Source of the DNA: Equadaptatus sp045642025
GTDB taxonomy: Bacteria; Synergistota; Synergistia; Synergistales; Synergistaceae
Length of the DNA stretch: 62,856 nucleotides
Assembly (NCBI GenBank): GCA_045642025.1
Contig: JAZUIB010000045.1
Location: forward strand, 1 to 62,856
Reading direction: 5' to 3'
The first letter of the stretch is position 1; every line of letters begins with the position of its first letter. The notes below the pieces were generated by a model that saw only the letters and a program-made list of their open reading frames with translations, did no database searches and was not told the DNA's origin. Positions 1 to 8,080 of the stretch are shown here, in pieces. The translations under genes and the position numbers were made by a program.

Positions 1-1016
1 GCTGCCATCGTAAGCAAATCTAAAAGCATGGCCTGACCTGTTGCGCGTCTTCCTGCCCCAGGCCCTATTATTGTAGTTGTCCCCAGGTTGTCAGTATAGA
101 CTGTTGCTGCATTTATAGCTCCGTTTATAGAGGCCAGAGGATGAGACATAGGTATCTTTTTCGGTGCGACATAGGCTTTGATTTTACCGTGATTGTTTTC
201 AACACCTGCGATCAGTTTGATTGTACAGCCGTCTTCTTTTGCGCGTTCCATATCTTCGAGCGTAACATTTGCAATGCCGACGCGCTCAACATCCTTAACA
301 GAAATTTCCTTGCCGTAAAGCATTTTTGTAAGTATCACAGTCTTGACCGCAGGATCCCATGCGTCTATATCTCCGGAAGGGTCTGTTTCTGTGTATCCGA
401 GTTCTTTTGCTGTATTAAAGGCTTCCTCATAACTTGAGCCGTTAGCCATTTTGCTCAGAATAAAGTTTGTCGTGCCGTTGATTATCCCTTCAATTTTCAG
501 AATTTTACAACCGGCAAGCCCATGATTGAGCATTGCAATGAACGGCGTGCCGCTCATTACGACACCCTCAAAATGAAGCTGCGCGCCGTTTTCCTTCGCA
601 AGCCGTACAAGCTCGTCATAAGCGAGTGAAAGAGGTCCCTTTACAGTTGTAGAAACATCTATTCCCTTTGAAAGAGAGGTGCGAATGTGGGAAAGAGCGG
701 GTTCTCCGGTTTCCACATTCGTAGGTGTCGCTTCGCAAAGCGTATTAACCTCAGCCATATCAAGAAGAGTTTCGAAATCTCCTTCTGCGTCTTTACTGAT
801 ACTTCTGAGAGAATTTTTCGTATGCAGAGCATCAAGCACAACTTTCAGATCAAGCCCGTTTTTGTCTGCGATTGTGCCTTTGAAAAGGTCAATAATAAGC
901 GTAACCTCAAATTCAAAGCCATATTTTTCTTTCAAGTCGGCACGTTTTTCGTGAAGCAGCTCAAGAAGAGCAGTGCCTACATTTCCGCAGCCGGAAATCG
1001 CTATCTTATGAAGCAT
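1..1016 (-). CDS. hom: Homoserine dehydrogenase, 3' end beyond window
   Basis: This enzyme reduces aspartate-4-semialdehyde to homoserine with NAD(P)H, at the branch to threonine and methionine. The protein starts MLHKIAISGCGNVGTALLEL, a Rossmann nucleotide-binding loop (GxGxVG). The family signature GIINGTTNFILSKM lies near residues 175-188, followed by the conserved GYTETDPSGDIDAWD substrate-site stretch. The reading frame is open to base 1, so about 338 residues are visible and the C-terminus is outside the window; whether an ACT domain follows cannot be seen. The start is the ATG at 1014-1016, behind a GGAGTG-like ribosome site. It points away from the rest of the window and shares no operon with the genes listed here. 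Confidence 0.93.
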   Translation of the reverse strand, partial: MLHKIAISGCGNVGTALLELLHEKRADLKEKYGFEFEVTLIIDLFKGTIADKNGLDLKVVLDALHTKNSLRSISKDAEGDFETLLDMAEVNTLCEATPTNVETGEPALSHIRTSLSKGIDVSTTVKGPLSLAYDELVRLAKENGAQLHFEGVVMSGTPFIAMLNHGLAGCKILKIEGIINGTTNFILSKMANGSSYEEAFNTAKELGYTETDPSGDIDAWDPAVKTVILTKMLYGKEISVKDVERVGIANVTLEDMERAKEDGCTIKLIAGVENNHGKIKAYVAPKKIPMSHPLASINGAINAATVYTDNLGTTTIIGPGAGRRATGQAMLLDLLTMA

Positions 1017-1032
1017 GAAATTCACTCCTTTA

Positions 1033-1476
1033 TCAGTTGCTAGTCGTCAGTCGTTTGCCGTCAGCAGATTTGAATATATTTTTTCTTGTAACTGTTAAGA
1101 ATGTTTTTTGTTGTTTTTCCTGTAATATTAATGCTTTTATCAACCCATTCAACATTTTGTCAATTGCACAGGCTTCGGCGACCAAAGGCTGTATGCGTTG
1201 AGTATTGCAGTAACTGAACTTCACGCAAAGTTCAAATTGCGTTTGTATTTCACATAAAGAACCTTTAGCAATATACAAAAATTTTATAAAATCTTTGTTA
1301 CTGTTCCGTCCTTGTCCCTCTGCAATGTTTGAAGGAATCGAAACAACGCATCTGCGCATTTGGTCAGCAAGTGCAAATTTTTCGTAGGTTGGAAGCGTAT
1401 TTATAAAATCGTAAGCTTCCTGGGCAAAATTCATGGATTTTTCCCAAACGTCTAAGTTTCTGAAGCCCTGTGGCAT
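1033..1476 (-). CDS. Four-helix-bundle protein (S23/IVP family)
   Basis: A protein of about 147 residues in the family first named after proteins encoded in 23S rRNA intervening sequences. The start of the family pattern (FRNLDVWEKSMNFAQEAYDF) and the core RRCVVSIPSNIAEGQGRNS, near residue 50, are both clear; helices of the bundle follow. No enzyme activity is established for the family. The ATG at 1474-1476 is chosen because an AAGGAGG sits 10 bases upstream (1487-1493), which a TTG start at 1497 would leave unused. The gene is flanked on both sides by low-complexity GACTAACGAC-type repeats in opposite orientation (1036-1065 and 1551-1596). It is not next to rRNA here. Confidence 0.85.
   Translation of the reverse strand: MPQGFRNLDVWEKSMNFAQEAYDFINTLPTYEKFALADQMRRCVVSIPSNIAEGQGRNSNKDFIKFLYIAKGSLCEIQTQFELCVKFSYCNTQRIQPLVAEACAIDKMLNGLIKALILQEKQQKTFLTVTRKNIFKSADGKRLTTSN
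1036..1065. repeat. GACTAACGAC-type low-complexity repeat, left copy
   Basis: Short units related to GTCGTCAGTCG, the reverse orientation of the CGACTAACGAC units at 1551-1596. The two copies therefore bracket the four-helix-bundle gene as imperfect inverted repeats. This copy overlaps the 3' end of that gene. Confidence 0.5.
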
Positions 1477-1550
1477 TATAGCCCAGCCTCCTTGCAAATA
1501 ACTGTCACTAAACGTTAGGCATTAACCGGCTCGGATAAATTTAATAACGT

Positions 1551-1596
1551 ATGACTGCCGACTAACGACCGCCGACTAACGACTAACGACACTTAT
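1551..1596. repeat. GACTAACGAC-type low-complexity repeat, right copy
   Basis: Contains four near-copies of GCCGACTAACGAC in a row, in the gap between the four-helix-bundle gene and the helicase 3' end. Related units occur at 23184-23215 and, in frame, inside the dehydratase gene at 9418-9512. Confidence 0.6.
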
Positions 1597-1600
1597 TATA

Positions 1601-3454
1601 CTATATTCCTCTGCGCTGTTCACGAAGTTCGCGTTTGGCACGGTCGATTTTCGTTTCACTTAACGAATGTGCGCCGCGTATTGTATAGCGCTTTCTTTCT
1701 CTGCGCTCAGTTTCCTTTTCCCCGCTTCTTAAGGCATATTTAATGCGGTTTTTTGTAAAACTGTCGTTTTTTTCGCTTCGGCAGCTGTTTTTTATCGGCA
1801 TAACTTTTGCAACGTGAAGGTTTTCCTTTTCCAGACGACCCTTTCGTGCATCAAAAAGCTGAGCTGCATTTATCGAAAGTTCGACTGTTATTCCGTCATC
1901 GCGAAGTTTAATGTTACCCACATCATCGCGGCTGATGCCTATGCAGCGGCAAAGAAGCCCGAGAAGTGCTCCGACCTGCCAGCCGTCTTTGCGTCCCTCT
2001 GCAAAACGGACGCGTATTCCGCCTGACATTTCGCTGCTCTTGAATTTATCTTTTGAGCCGTCGCGTTCACGCTCGCGTTTTTCAGCTGCAGCGCGGCCGC
2101 GCTCTTTCTCCCAGTCCATTTCACGCTGAATGTCGGCGCGGATTGAATAACCGCAAGGGCGGCTTCCGTATGCTTTTTCCAGCAGACCGGCAACAAGTGC
2201 TTCATGGTCATTGCGCCCAAGCAGTTCCTTTGACCACTGCATATAATCTTCAGACTCAAGAGCTCCGTCAAGTATTTCCTGTTCAAAGCGGATTCTTGAC
2301 TGGTCATCAATTTCCGCGGCATCAGGCGCAGGCATCCACTGCATTTTGAGATTAGACTTTGCCATACGGAGCATAAATTTAAACTGCTTGGTTTCACGTG
2401 CAGTCAAAAGAATAAGATTACTCCCCTCTTGACCTGCTCTGCCAGTACGGCCGCTTCTGTGGACAAAAGCCTCAAGATTCTGCGGCAGACCGAACTGAAT
2501 AACGTGGCTTACGCCCTCAATGTCAAGCCCTCTGGCTGCTACGTCCGTTGCAACAAGAATCTGAACACGCCCGCCGCGAAGCGCGGCCAGTGCAGTATTG
2601 CGTTCACGCTGACTCATGTCGCCGTGGATAGCAGTTGCTCGGAAACCGCTGTCGCAGAGCTTATCGGCAATCTCCTGAGTTTCCGCGCGAGTGCCGCAGA
2701 AAAGCAGCGCACGTGCGGGATTTTCCCAAATAAGCACATTTGTCAGTCCCTCAAAACGTCTGCGTGAAGGAATAATGCAGGCACGCTGAGTAATATCCTC
2801 ATGCGTAGTGACGTCGGTGACAAGCGAAATACGGCGTGGCGCATTTAGATAACGCTTTGCGAGAGCAAGAATTTCAGGCGGCATTGTTGCCGAAAAAAGC
2901 CATGTGCGTTCTGCCTGCGGCATAGTGTCAAGAATACCTTCAAGCTCCTCTCGGAAACCCATGTCAAGCATATCGTCACCTTCGTCGAGCACAATGCTGC
3001 GCACAGTTTCGCCCTTAAAAGTGCCGCGGCGTATATGGTCGAGAATACGCCCGGGAGTGCCTACTATAACAGTCACGCCTGCTCGGAGTGCCTTAATCTG
3101 TCGCTCCATGTCCATGCCGCCGACAAGCGAAGCTGTCTTAACTCCGCAAAACGCGCCGACCCAGTTAAACTCGCGCGCAGTCTGAAGCGCAAGTTCGCGC
3201 GTAGGGGAAAGCACAAGAATCTGTGGTATATCCATTTCTCCGCAGTCCAGATTATTCAAAAGCGGAAGCGCGAAAGCAAGAGTCTTGCCTGATCCTGTTT
3301 TTGCCTGAACAATCAGGTCGCCGTCAAGGAAAGTTTCATCCTCAAGAATACTAACCTGAACAGGCATAGGTGCTTCAAAGCCCTTCTTGTCCAGAGCCAT
3401 AATAAGTTCTTTTCGCAGATTAAAATCCGCGAATCTAATGTTCGTGTCTGTCAT
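1601..3454 (-). CDS. DEAD-box ATP-dependent RNA helicase (CsdA/DbpA-like)
   Basis: A 617-residue helicase that remodels RNA, probably in ribosome assembly or mRNA decay. Motifs in order: Q-motif region (about 8-36), Walker A AKTGSGKT (51-58), PTRELA (84-89), GTPGR (132-136), then DEGD at 157-160 in place of DEAD, SAT (about 188), TDVAARGLD and HRSGRTGRAG in the second RecA domain. A DbpA/CsdA-type RNA-binding domain (VRFAEGRKDGWQVGALLG onward) lies near 475-550, followed by a basic arginine/lysine-rich tail typical of RNA-binding helicases. A strong GGGGGAGG ribosome site precedes the ATG. It is transcribed divergently from the polysaccharide export gene. The DEGD variant is unusual, but all other motifs look active. 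Confidence 0.93.
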   Translation of the reverse strand: MTDTNIRFADFNLRKELIMALDKKGFEAPMPVQVSILEDETFLDGDLIVQAKTGSGKTLAFALPLLNNLDCGEMDIPQILVLSPTRELALQTAREFNWVGAFCGVKTASLVGGMDMERQIKALRAGVTVIVGTPGRILDHIRRGTFKGETVRSIVLDEGDDMLDMGFREELEGILDTMPQAERTWLFSATMPPEILALAKRYLNAPRRISLVTDVTTHEDITQRACIIPSRRRFEGLTNVLIWENPARALLFCGTRAETQEIADKLCDSGFRATAIHGDMSQRERNTALAALRGGRVQILVATDVAARGLDIEGVSHVIQFGLPQNLEAFVHRSGRTGRAGQEGSNLILLTARETKQFKFMLRMAKSNLKMQWMPAPDAAEIDDQSRIRFEQEILDGALESEDYMQWSKELLGRNDHEALVAGLLEKAYGSRPCGYSIRADIQREMDWEKERGRAAAEKRERERDGSKDKFKSSEMSGGIRVRFAEGRKDGWQVGALLGLLCRCIGISRDDVGNIKLRDDGITVELSINAAQLFDARKGRLEKENLHVAKVMPIKNSCRSEKNDSFTKNRIKYALRSGEKETERRERKRYTIRGAHSLSETKIDRAKRELREQRRGI

Positions 3455-3716
3455 ATAGAAAATCCTCCCCCAGATACGGCATACAGCCGCTCAGCACCGC
3501 AGCAAAACAATCCAGGCGCATAAGGAGAACGTAAGAAAAATCCCCGAAGCGGACAACACCGCTGACTGAAAAGCTTCAAACTGCAGACTGTAGATGGCGA
3601 ACAATGCGCCACGAGAGATTATTATGCGGAAAAAGAAGATTTTGTCAAGAGTTGAGTTTGGTCATACACCCTTTAAATATTTTACGGTGCATAACTTAGG
3701 CGTGGTAAAAGTGTAC

Positions 3717-3743
3717 TCAAGCGAGGTACGAACAAACTCAAGC
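3717..3743 (+). repeat. Dispersed 27-bp intergenic repeat, copy 1
   Basis: The 27 bases beginning TCAAGCGAGGTACGAACAAA match 25 of 27 positions with the reverse complement of 44263-44289. The two copies are about 40 kb apart, both intergenic, next to unrelated genes. Confidence 0.6.
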
Positions 3744-3758
3744 ACGAATGTGTAAACT

Positions 3759-3803
3759 AAAAACATATTTTTAAGCGACAAAAACATGTTTTTGCGCTAT
3801 AAT
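3759..3803 (+). promoter_or_regulatory. Promoter of the export gene with two phased palindromic operators
   Basis: A TATAAT -10 box lies at 3798-3803. In its spacer is a perfect 14-bp palindrome AAAAACATGTTTTT (3780-3793). An imperfect copy AAAAACATATTTTT lies at 3759-3772. The copies start exactly 21 bp apart, two helical turns, as expected of a dimeric repressor binding one DNA face. The rest of the 417-bp gap (3455-3871) holds the helicase leader and one copy of a dispersed 27-bp repeat; no gene was seen in it. Confidence 0.6.
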
Positions 3804-3871
3804 TTATCCGCTTGTATTGTGTATGTAAAAAAGCCGTTGCAAAACGCGGCATAATCCGGGAGGTCTGCTTT

Positions 3872-6418
3872 ATGCGCAATAAACGAATTTATGCACTATT
3901 TACACTGGTTTTCTATCTGCTGGCATTTACCGCGCCTGCATTTGCACTGCCGCTGCAGGGTACTGACGATGATGCCCAGGCGGCAGCAGCGCTTTTACTG
4001 AACGGAGCTAACGGCAGCGTCAATGGCGGCGTCAACGGCGATTTAAACGTCAACGGCAATGTCAATGGCAACTTCAATATGAACGGAATGCAGCAGGGGC
4101 AGCAGGTTATTTATGACGGTGCTGACACAAACCAGAACAATGTCCAGTTTAAAATGTTTAATTCAAATATGGCACCAGATACGACGTATGTAAACGAAAG
4201 ATTTATTCCAGACAGTCCTCTGGACAGAAGATTTCAGACAAAATACCCGCAATACTCCAATCGGCAGCAAAATGCATATCAGTTGTTAAATCCGCTGCAG
4301 CAGAACGCATATCAGCAGATGAATCTGCTGCAGCAAAATGCGTTACAGCAGGTGAATGCTATGCAGCAAAACCCGCTGCAGCAAAACACATTGCAGCAGC
4401 TGAATGCTTTACAGCAGAAAAACCAGATACAGCAGAATGCTATGCAGCAGAATCCTATACAACAGCAGAACGTGCTGCAGCTGCTGAACGCGTATCAGCA
4501 GATGAACGGCGGAAGCAGTCTGTATCCTGCAAAAAACTCAGAAGTTATGGACCCTAAAGAAATCAGCGCAAGCAGTATGTTCGACAACCTTGTCGGCAAT
4601 CTTCCGCGTTTCGGCATGGAATTCTTTGAACAGCGACGCTTAAACGACCTCACCTTCGCGCCCGTCGGAGACGATTATGTCGTTGCCCCGGGCGATGAAA
4701 TCAAAGTTGCTGTCTGGGGTTTCGCAGAAATTCGCGCAAATCTCGTTGTAGACAGAGACGGCACGCTTGCCTTGCCTCAGGCAGGTGTTGTGCATGTAGC
4801 TGGACTCACATTCAAAGAAGTCCGTAAAAGTATTGAAAATGCCTACAAACGCATCCTGACAGATTTTGAGATCAGCGTTTCTTCAAACAGACTCCACACA
4901 ATCAACGTGTATCTTGCCGGAAACGTAAATCAGCCCGGCGCATACGCGACCTCTTCAATGGCAACGGTTCTTGACATCCTTTCGATGGCAGGAGGTCCTT
5001 CGCTTTCAGGTACAATGCGCGGAATTCAGATTAAACGCGGCGGCAAAAAAATAGCTGAAATTGACCTCTACCGTCTTCTCATACACGGAGACAAAAAAGG
5101 CGATATCCGCCTTCACGATGGTGACGTAATATTTGTTCCTCCTGTCGGAAATCTTGTAGCTGTTACAGGCAACGTCAAACGCCCTGCAGTTTACGAAACA
5201 GGGAGAAAAGCGACGCTTGAAGATGCTCTCCGCCTTGCCGGAGGCATAACAGCAGGTGCTTTCAAAGGCCGTGTACAGATAGTGCGTGTCAAAGATAACT
5301 CCGTTCGCAGTTCATTTGAATCAGACCTTTCTGCTGCTTCCAAAAAACAGCCCGTATACGGCGGAGACCTGGTCAAAATCTTTGCAGTACCGGGAGAATC
5401 TATAAATGTCCGGCTTGAAGGCGCAGTCAACCAGCCGGGAGTATTTGCAATAACTCCCGGAAAATCAACACTCCGAGAACTCATAAGCCGTGCCGGCGGT
5501 TTGCTCTATACAGCTTCTGACAATGCGGAAATCACACGCATAACGGTAAGCAACAACGGTCCTGTAACAAAACGCCAAACGGTCAACGTCAAAGCCGTTA
5601 TGGCAAAACGCACGGACATCGTACTCCAGCGTGATGACTACATTTTTGTCAAAACAATTCCTGACTGGGACGTCACACGCAGCGCAATGGTTTACGGCAG
5701 AGTGCTCCATCCTGGAACCTATGCTGTCAAACGCGGTGAACGCTTGTCATCACTGCTTGAACGCAGCGGAGGCTATGCGGAAGGCGCATTTGTGCGCGGG
5801 GCGATGTTTATAAGAGAAGCAGTTCGTGTTGAACAACAGAAAGCAATAGACGAAATGCTTGTCAGACTTGAAAGAGAATTCTCTTCAGCGGCAAACGAAG
5901 CAGTTTCTACAGCTACCAGCACAAAAGACAAAGACTTTGCCCTTGCCGAAATCGAGCAGAAAAAACGTCTCCTCAATGCGCTCAAAAATACCAAGGCTAC
6001 AGGACGCCTCATCATCAACATCCCAGAAAAATTATCAGACCTCAAAGGCAGCGCATTTGACATAGAAATCAAAGACGGTGACATAATCGCAATACCTGAG
6101 CACCCCAACACAGTTCAGGTTGTAGGCGCAGTAACGGCTCAGTCAGCATTTATCTACCAGCCCGGACTTCGTCTGTCGGACTACATCAATCAGGCGGGAG
6201 GCTATTCCTCAAGCGCCAACATCAAAAAAGGCTATGTCATAAGACCTGACGGCAGCGTAGTCAAAGTAACAAAAGACACGCAAATTGAAGAAGGCGACTT
6301 TATTGTCATACCGGAAAAAGTGGTCTTCAAACAGCGTCTCCGCACAGCACAGGATATTCTTGACATTCTCTCAAAGACAGTTATGAGCATTGCATCAGTG
6401 CACTATATTTTCAAGTAA
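3872..6418 (+). CDS. Polysaccharide export protein with multiple SLBB domains (Wza-like)
   Basis: An 848-residue secreted protein expected to form the outer-membrane exit for a polysaccharide. The ATG at 3872 has a GGGAGG upstream and gives a signal peptide (MRNKRIYALFTLVFYLLAFT then APAFA). A low-complexity region follows: NVNG-type repeats, then about ten QQNAxQQ/LN repeats up to about residue 215. The export domain begins at VAPGDEIKVAVWG. At least five SLBB repeats follow, recognisable by motifs such as AGNVNQPGAY, TGNVKRPAVY, EGAVNQPGVF, YGRVLHPGTY and VGAVTAQSAF, each with a downstream LxxAGG. It is first in line with the Wzz-like gene 17 bases downstream. The Q/N-rich section is unusual for the family. 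Confidence 0.9.
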   Translation: MRNKRIYALFTLVFYLLAFTAPAFALPLQGTDDDAQAAAALLLNGANGSVNGGVNGDLNVNGNVNGNFNMNGMQQGQQVIYDGADTNQNNVQFKMFNSNMAPDTTYVNERFIPDSPLDRRFQTKYPQYSNRQQNAYQLLNPLQQNAYQQMNLLQQNALQQVNAMQQNPLQQNTLQQLNALQQKNQIQQNAMQQNPIQQQNVLQLLNAYQQMNGGSSLYPAKNSEVMDPKEISASSMFDNLVGNLPRFGMEFFEQRRLNDLTFAPVGDDYVVAPGDEIKVAVWGFAEIRANLVVDRDGTLALPQAGVVHVAGLTFKEVRKSIENAYKRILTDFEISVSSNRLHTINVYLAGNVNQPGAYATSSMATVLDILSMAGGPSLSGTMRGIQIKRGGKKIAEIDLYRLLIHGDKKGDIRLHDGDVIFVPPVGNLVAVTGNVKRPAVYETGRKATLEDALRLAGGITAGAFKGRVQIVRVKDNSVRSSFESDLSAASKKQPVYGGDLVKIFAVPGESINVRLEGAVNQPGVFAITPGKSTLRELISRAGGLLYTASDNAEITRITVSNNGPVTKRQTVNVKAVMAKRTDIVLQRDDYIFVKTIPDWDVTRSAMVYGRVLHPGTYAVKRGERLSSLLERSGGYAEGAFVRGAMFIREAVRVEQQKAIDEMLVRLEREFSSAANEAVSTATSTKDKDFALAEIEQKKRLLNALKNTKATGRLIINIPEKLSDLKGSAFDIEIKDGDIIAIPEHPNTVQVVGAVTAQSAFIYQPGLRLSDYINQAGGYSSSANIKKGYVIRPDGSVVKVTKDTQIEEGDFIVIPEKVVFKQRLRTAQDILDILSKTVMSIASVHYIFK

Positions 6419-6435
6419 ACAAAAGGAGTTTCGCT

Positions 6436-7686
6436 ATGTCTGAAAAAACTAACGAAATTTACGAAATTTCTCTGCTTGACCTGTTCACCGTTCTGGTGAA
6501 GCAGCGGAAGTACATTGCGAAAATCGCAATGAAGGTAGTGCTGCTTGCGATAGTGTATTCGCTTATTGCGACCCCTGTGTTCGAAAGTGAAATGCAGGTA
6601 ATGCCTTCAGGAGGGCAGAAAGGCGGAGGAATGATGGCAATGCTTGCCGCAACAGGCTTGGGAGGCATGTTAGGCGGAAGCGGTTTTACCACAACGGCAG
6701 ACACCGTTGTCGGAATAATGAAATCTCCGGCGGTGCTTGACAGAGTCATAGAATCAAAACAGCTCCTTACGCGCGAAGAAGAGGGCTTCAGTATTGGCAA
6801 AATTATCCGTTCTTTCACAAAAAAAGAGATGGAGCCGCGCAGTCTTGAAAAGACAAGAAAAGCTTTTGGAGAAATGGTCTTTGTTGAATCAGACATAAAA
6901 ACTGGGCTTATAACGCTTTCTGTAGGTGCACAAACACCGGAATTTTCTCAGGAACTAACGCAAGCAGTTTTTGATGAAACTCAGGCGGTTATGAGAACGG
7001 TAGCAACCTCTCCCTCCACGCAGTCAAAACTGGTGCTTCAGCAGCAGATAAAAGATGCCGGTGAAGAACTTGCAAAAGCGGAAGCAGAGCTCGCGAGATA
7101 CAACATCAAAAAAATAAGTTCAGGAGATACACCGGCAGATGTAACAGCCCTTGCAAGACTTCAGGCTGCAATGCTTGCCAAAGAAGTTGAGCTTCGTACG
7201 GCAAAAGCCTTCGGAACGGCACAAAATCCGAGAGTAAAAATACTTCAGGCAGAATATGACGCGCTCAAAAAAGAATTTGATGCAGATGCTACCGCTATAA
7301 ACGCAAACGATACAAAAGTAGGCAGCAGCAGCGACAAATTTGACTATACGGCAAAACTGCGTGATTACAAGCTTAAGGAAAAAACGTACGACCTTCTGCT
7401 TGCACAGCTGCAGAGCGCCAAAATCAACGAAGAAGACTCGCCTCTTGTCATCCAGCAGATCGGAAAGCCGACGCTTCCTGAAAAACGCGCAAAACCACAG
7501 CGCAAAAAGATAGTAATCCTTGCCGCGTTCCTTGGCGTATTTATCGGGGTTTTTGCTGCACTTGCCAAACATTTCTATGAACTGGGGCGCAAAGACGAAG
7601 AAACAGCGTCGCAGATTGACTACATACACGATGCGCTGACAGGCGACTGGACAGCATTTAAGAAGAAACTGCGCAGGAAGAAATAG
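6436..7686 (+). CDS. Chain-length determinant (Wzz/GNVR family)
   Basis: A 416-residue inner-membrane protein that sets polysaccharide length and bridges to the export protein. TM1 is near residues 29-48 (VVLLAIVYSLIATPVF), followed by a glycine-rich stretch and a long periplasmic coiled coil (about 190-320). The GNVR-like region with QIGKPTLPEKRAKPQRKK leads into TM2 (VILAAFLGVFIGVFAALA). No tyrosine-kinase domain is fused at the C-terminus. An AGGAG ribosome site lies just upstream. It follows the SLBB gene closely and is followed by a long repeat array, so the operon may end here. Confidence 0.9.
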   Translation: MSEKTNEIYEISLLDLFTVLVKQRKYIAKIAMKVVLLAIVYSLIATPVFESEMQVMPSGGQKGGGMMAMLAATGLGGMLGGSGFTTTADTVVGIMKSPAVLDRVIESKQLLTREEEGFSIGKIIRSFTKKEMEPRSLEKTRKAFGEMVFVESDIKTGLITLSVGAQTPEFSQELTQAVFDETQAVMRTVATSPSTQSKLVLQQQIKDAGEELAKAEAELARYNIKKISSGDTPADVTALARLQAAMLAKEVELRTAKAFGTAQNPRVKILQAEYDALKKEFDADATAINANDTKVGSSSDKFDYTAKLRDYKLKEKTYDLLLAQLQSAKINEEDSPLVIQQIGKPTLPEKRAKPQRKKIVILAAFLGVFIGVFAALAKHFYELGRKDEETASQIDYIHDALTGDWTAFKKKLRRKK

Positions 7687-7689
7687 AGA

Positions 7690-8060
7690 CCGAAACAAGA
7701 TAAAGACCGAAACAAGATATAGACAAAAGAAAATATAGGGAAAACAAGATATAGGCAGAGGAAGATATAGACAAAAGAAAATATAGAGAAAACAAGATAT
7801 AGATAAAAGAAAATATAGATAAAACAAGATGTAGGTAAAAGAAGATATAGACCAAAACAAAATACAGGCAAAAGAAGATATAACACTAAAAAAGATATAG
7901 AAAAAAAGTTATTCGATTGAATATTTTGTTTTGCCGATATCTGATTTTTGCGATATTTGGTTTTCGTAATATTTTGTTTTGTGATATATCTGCTTTTGGT
8001 GATATCTTGTTTTGCCGATATCTGGTTTTGGTATAAATCTGCTTTTGGTATAAAAATAAA
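7690..8060. repeat. Inverted low-complexity array, GATATAG family, copy 1
   Basis: The left part (about 7690-7905) has some thirteen degenerate units of 16-18 bases of the type AAAACAAGATATAGAC. The right part (about 7920-8060) has units of the type GATATCTGGTTTTGGT, the reverse complement of the same theme. The whole could fold into one long imperfect hairpin. The centre, GATATAGAAA, a few variable bases, then CGATTGAATATTTTGTTTT, is shared with the copy at 10080-10560. No gene was seen in the 394-bp gap. Confidence 0.8.
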
Positions 8061-8080
8061 GCGTAATGGTGGCGTTTTAT

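Noticed and set aside
659..1043. Plus-strand frames opposite homoserine dehydrogenase
   Set aside because: They are the complementary frames of a well-conserved enzyme and show no protein-like conservation.
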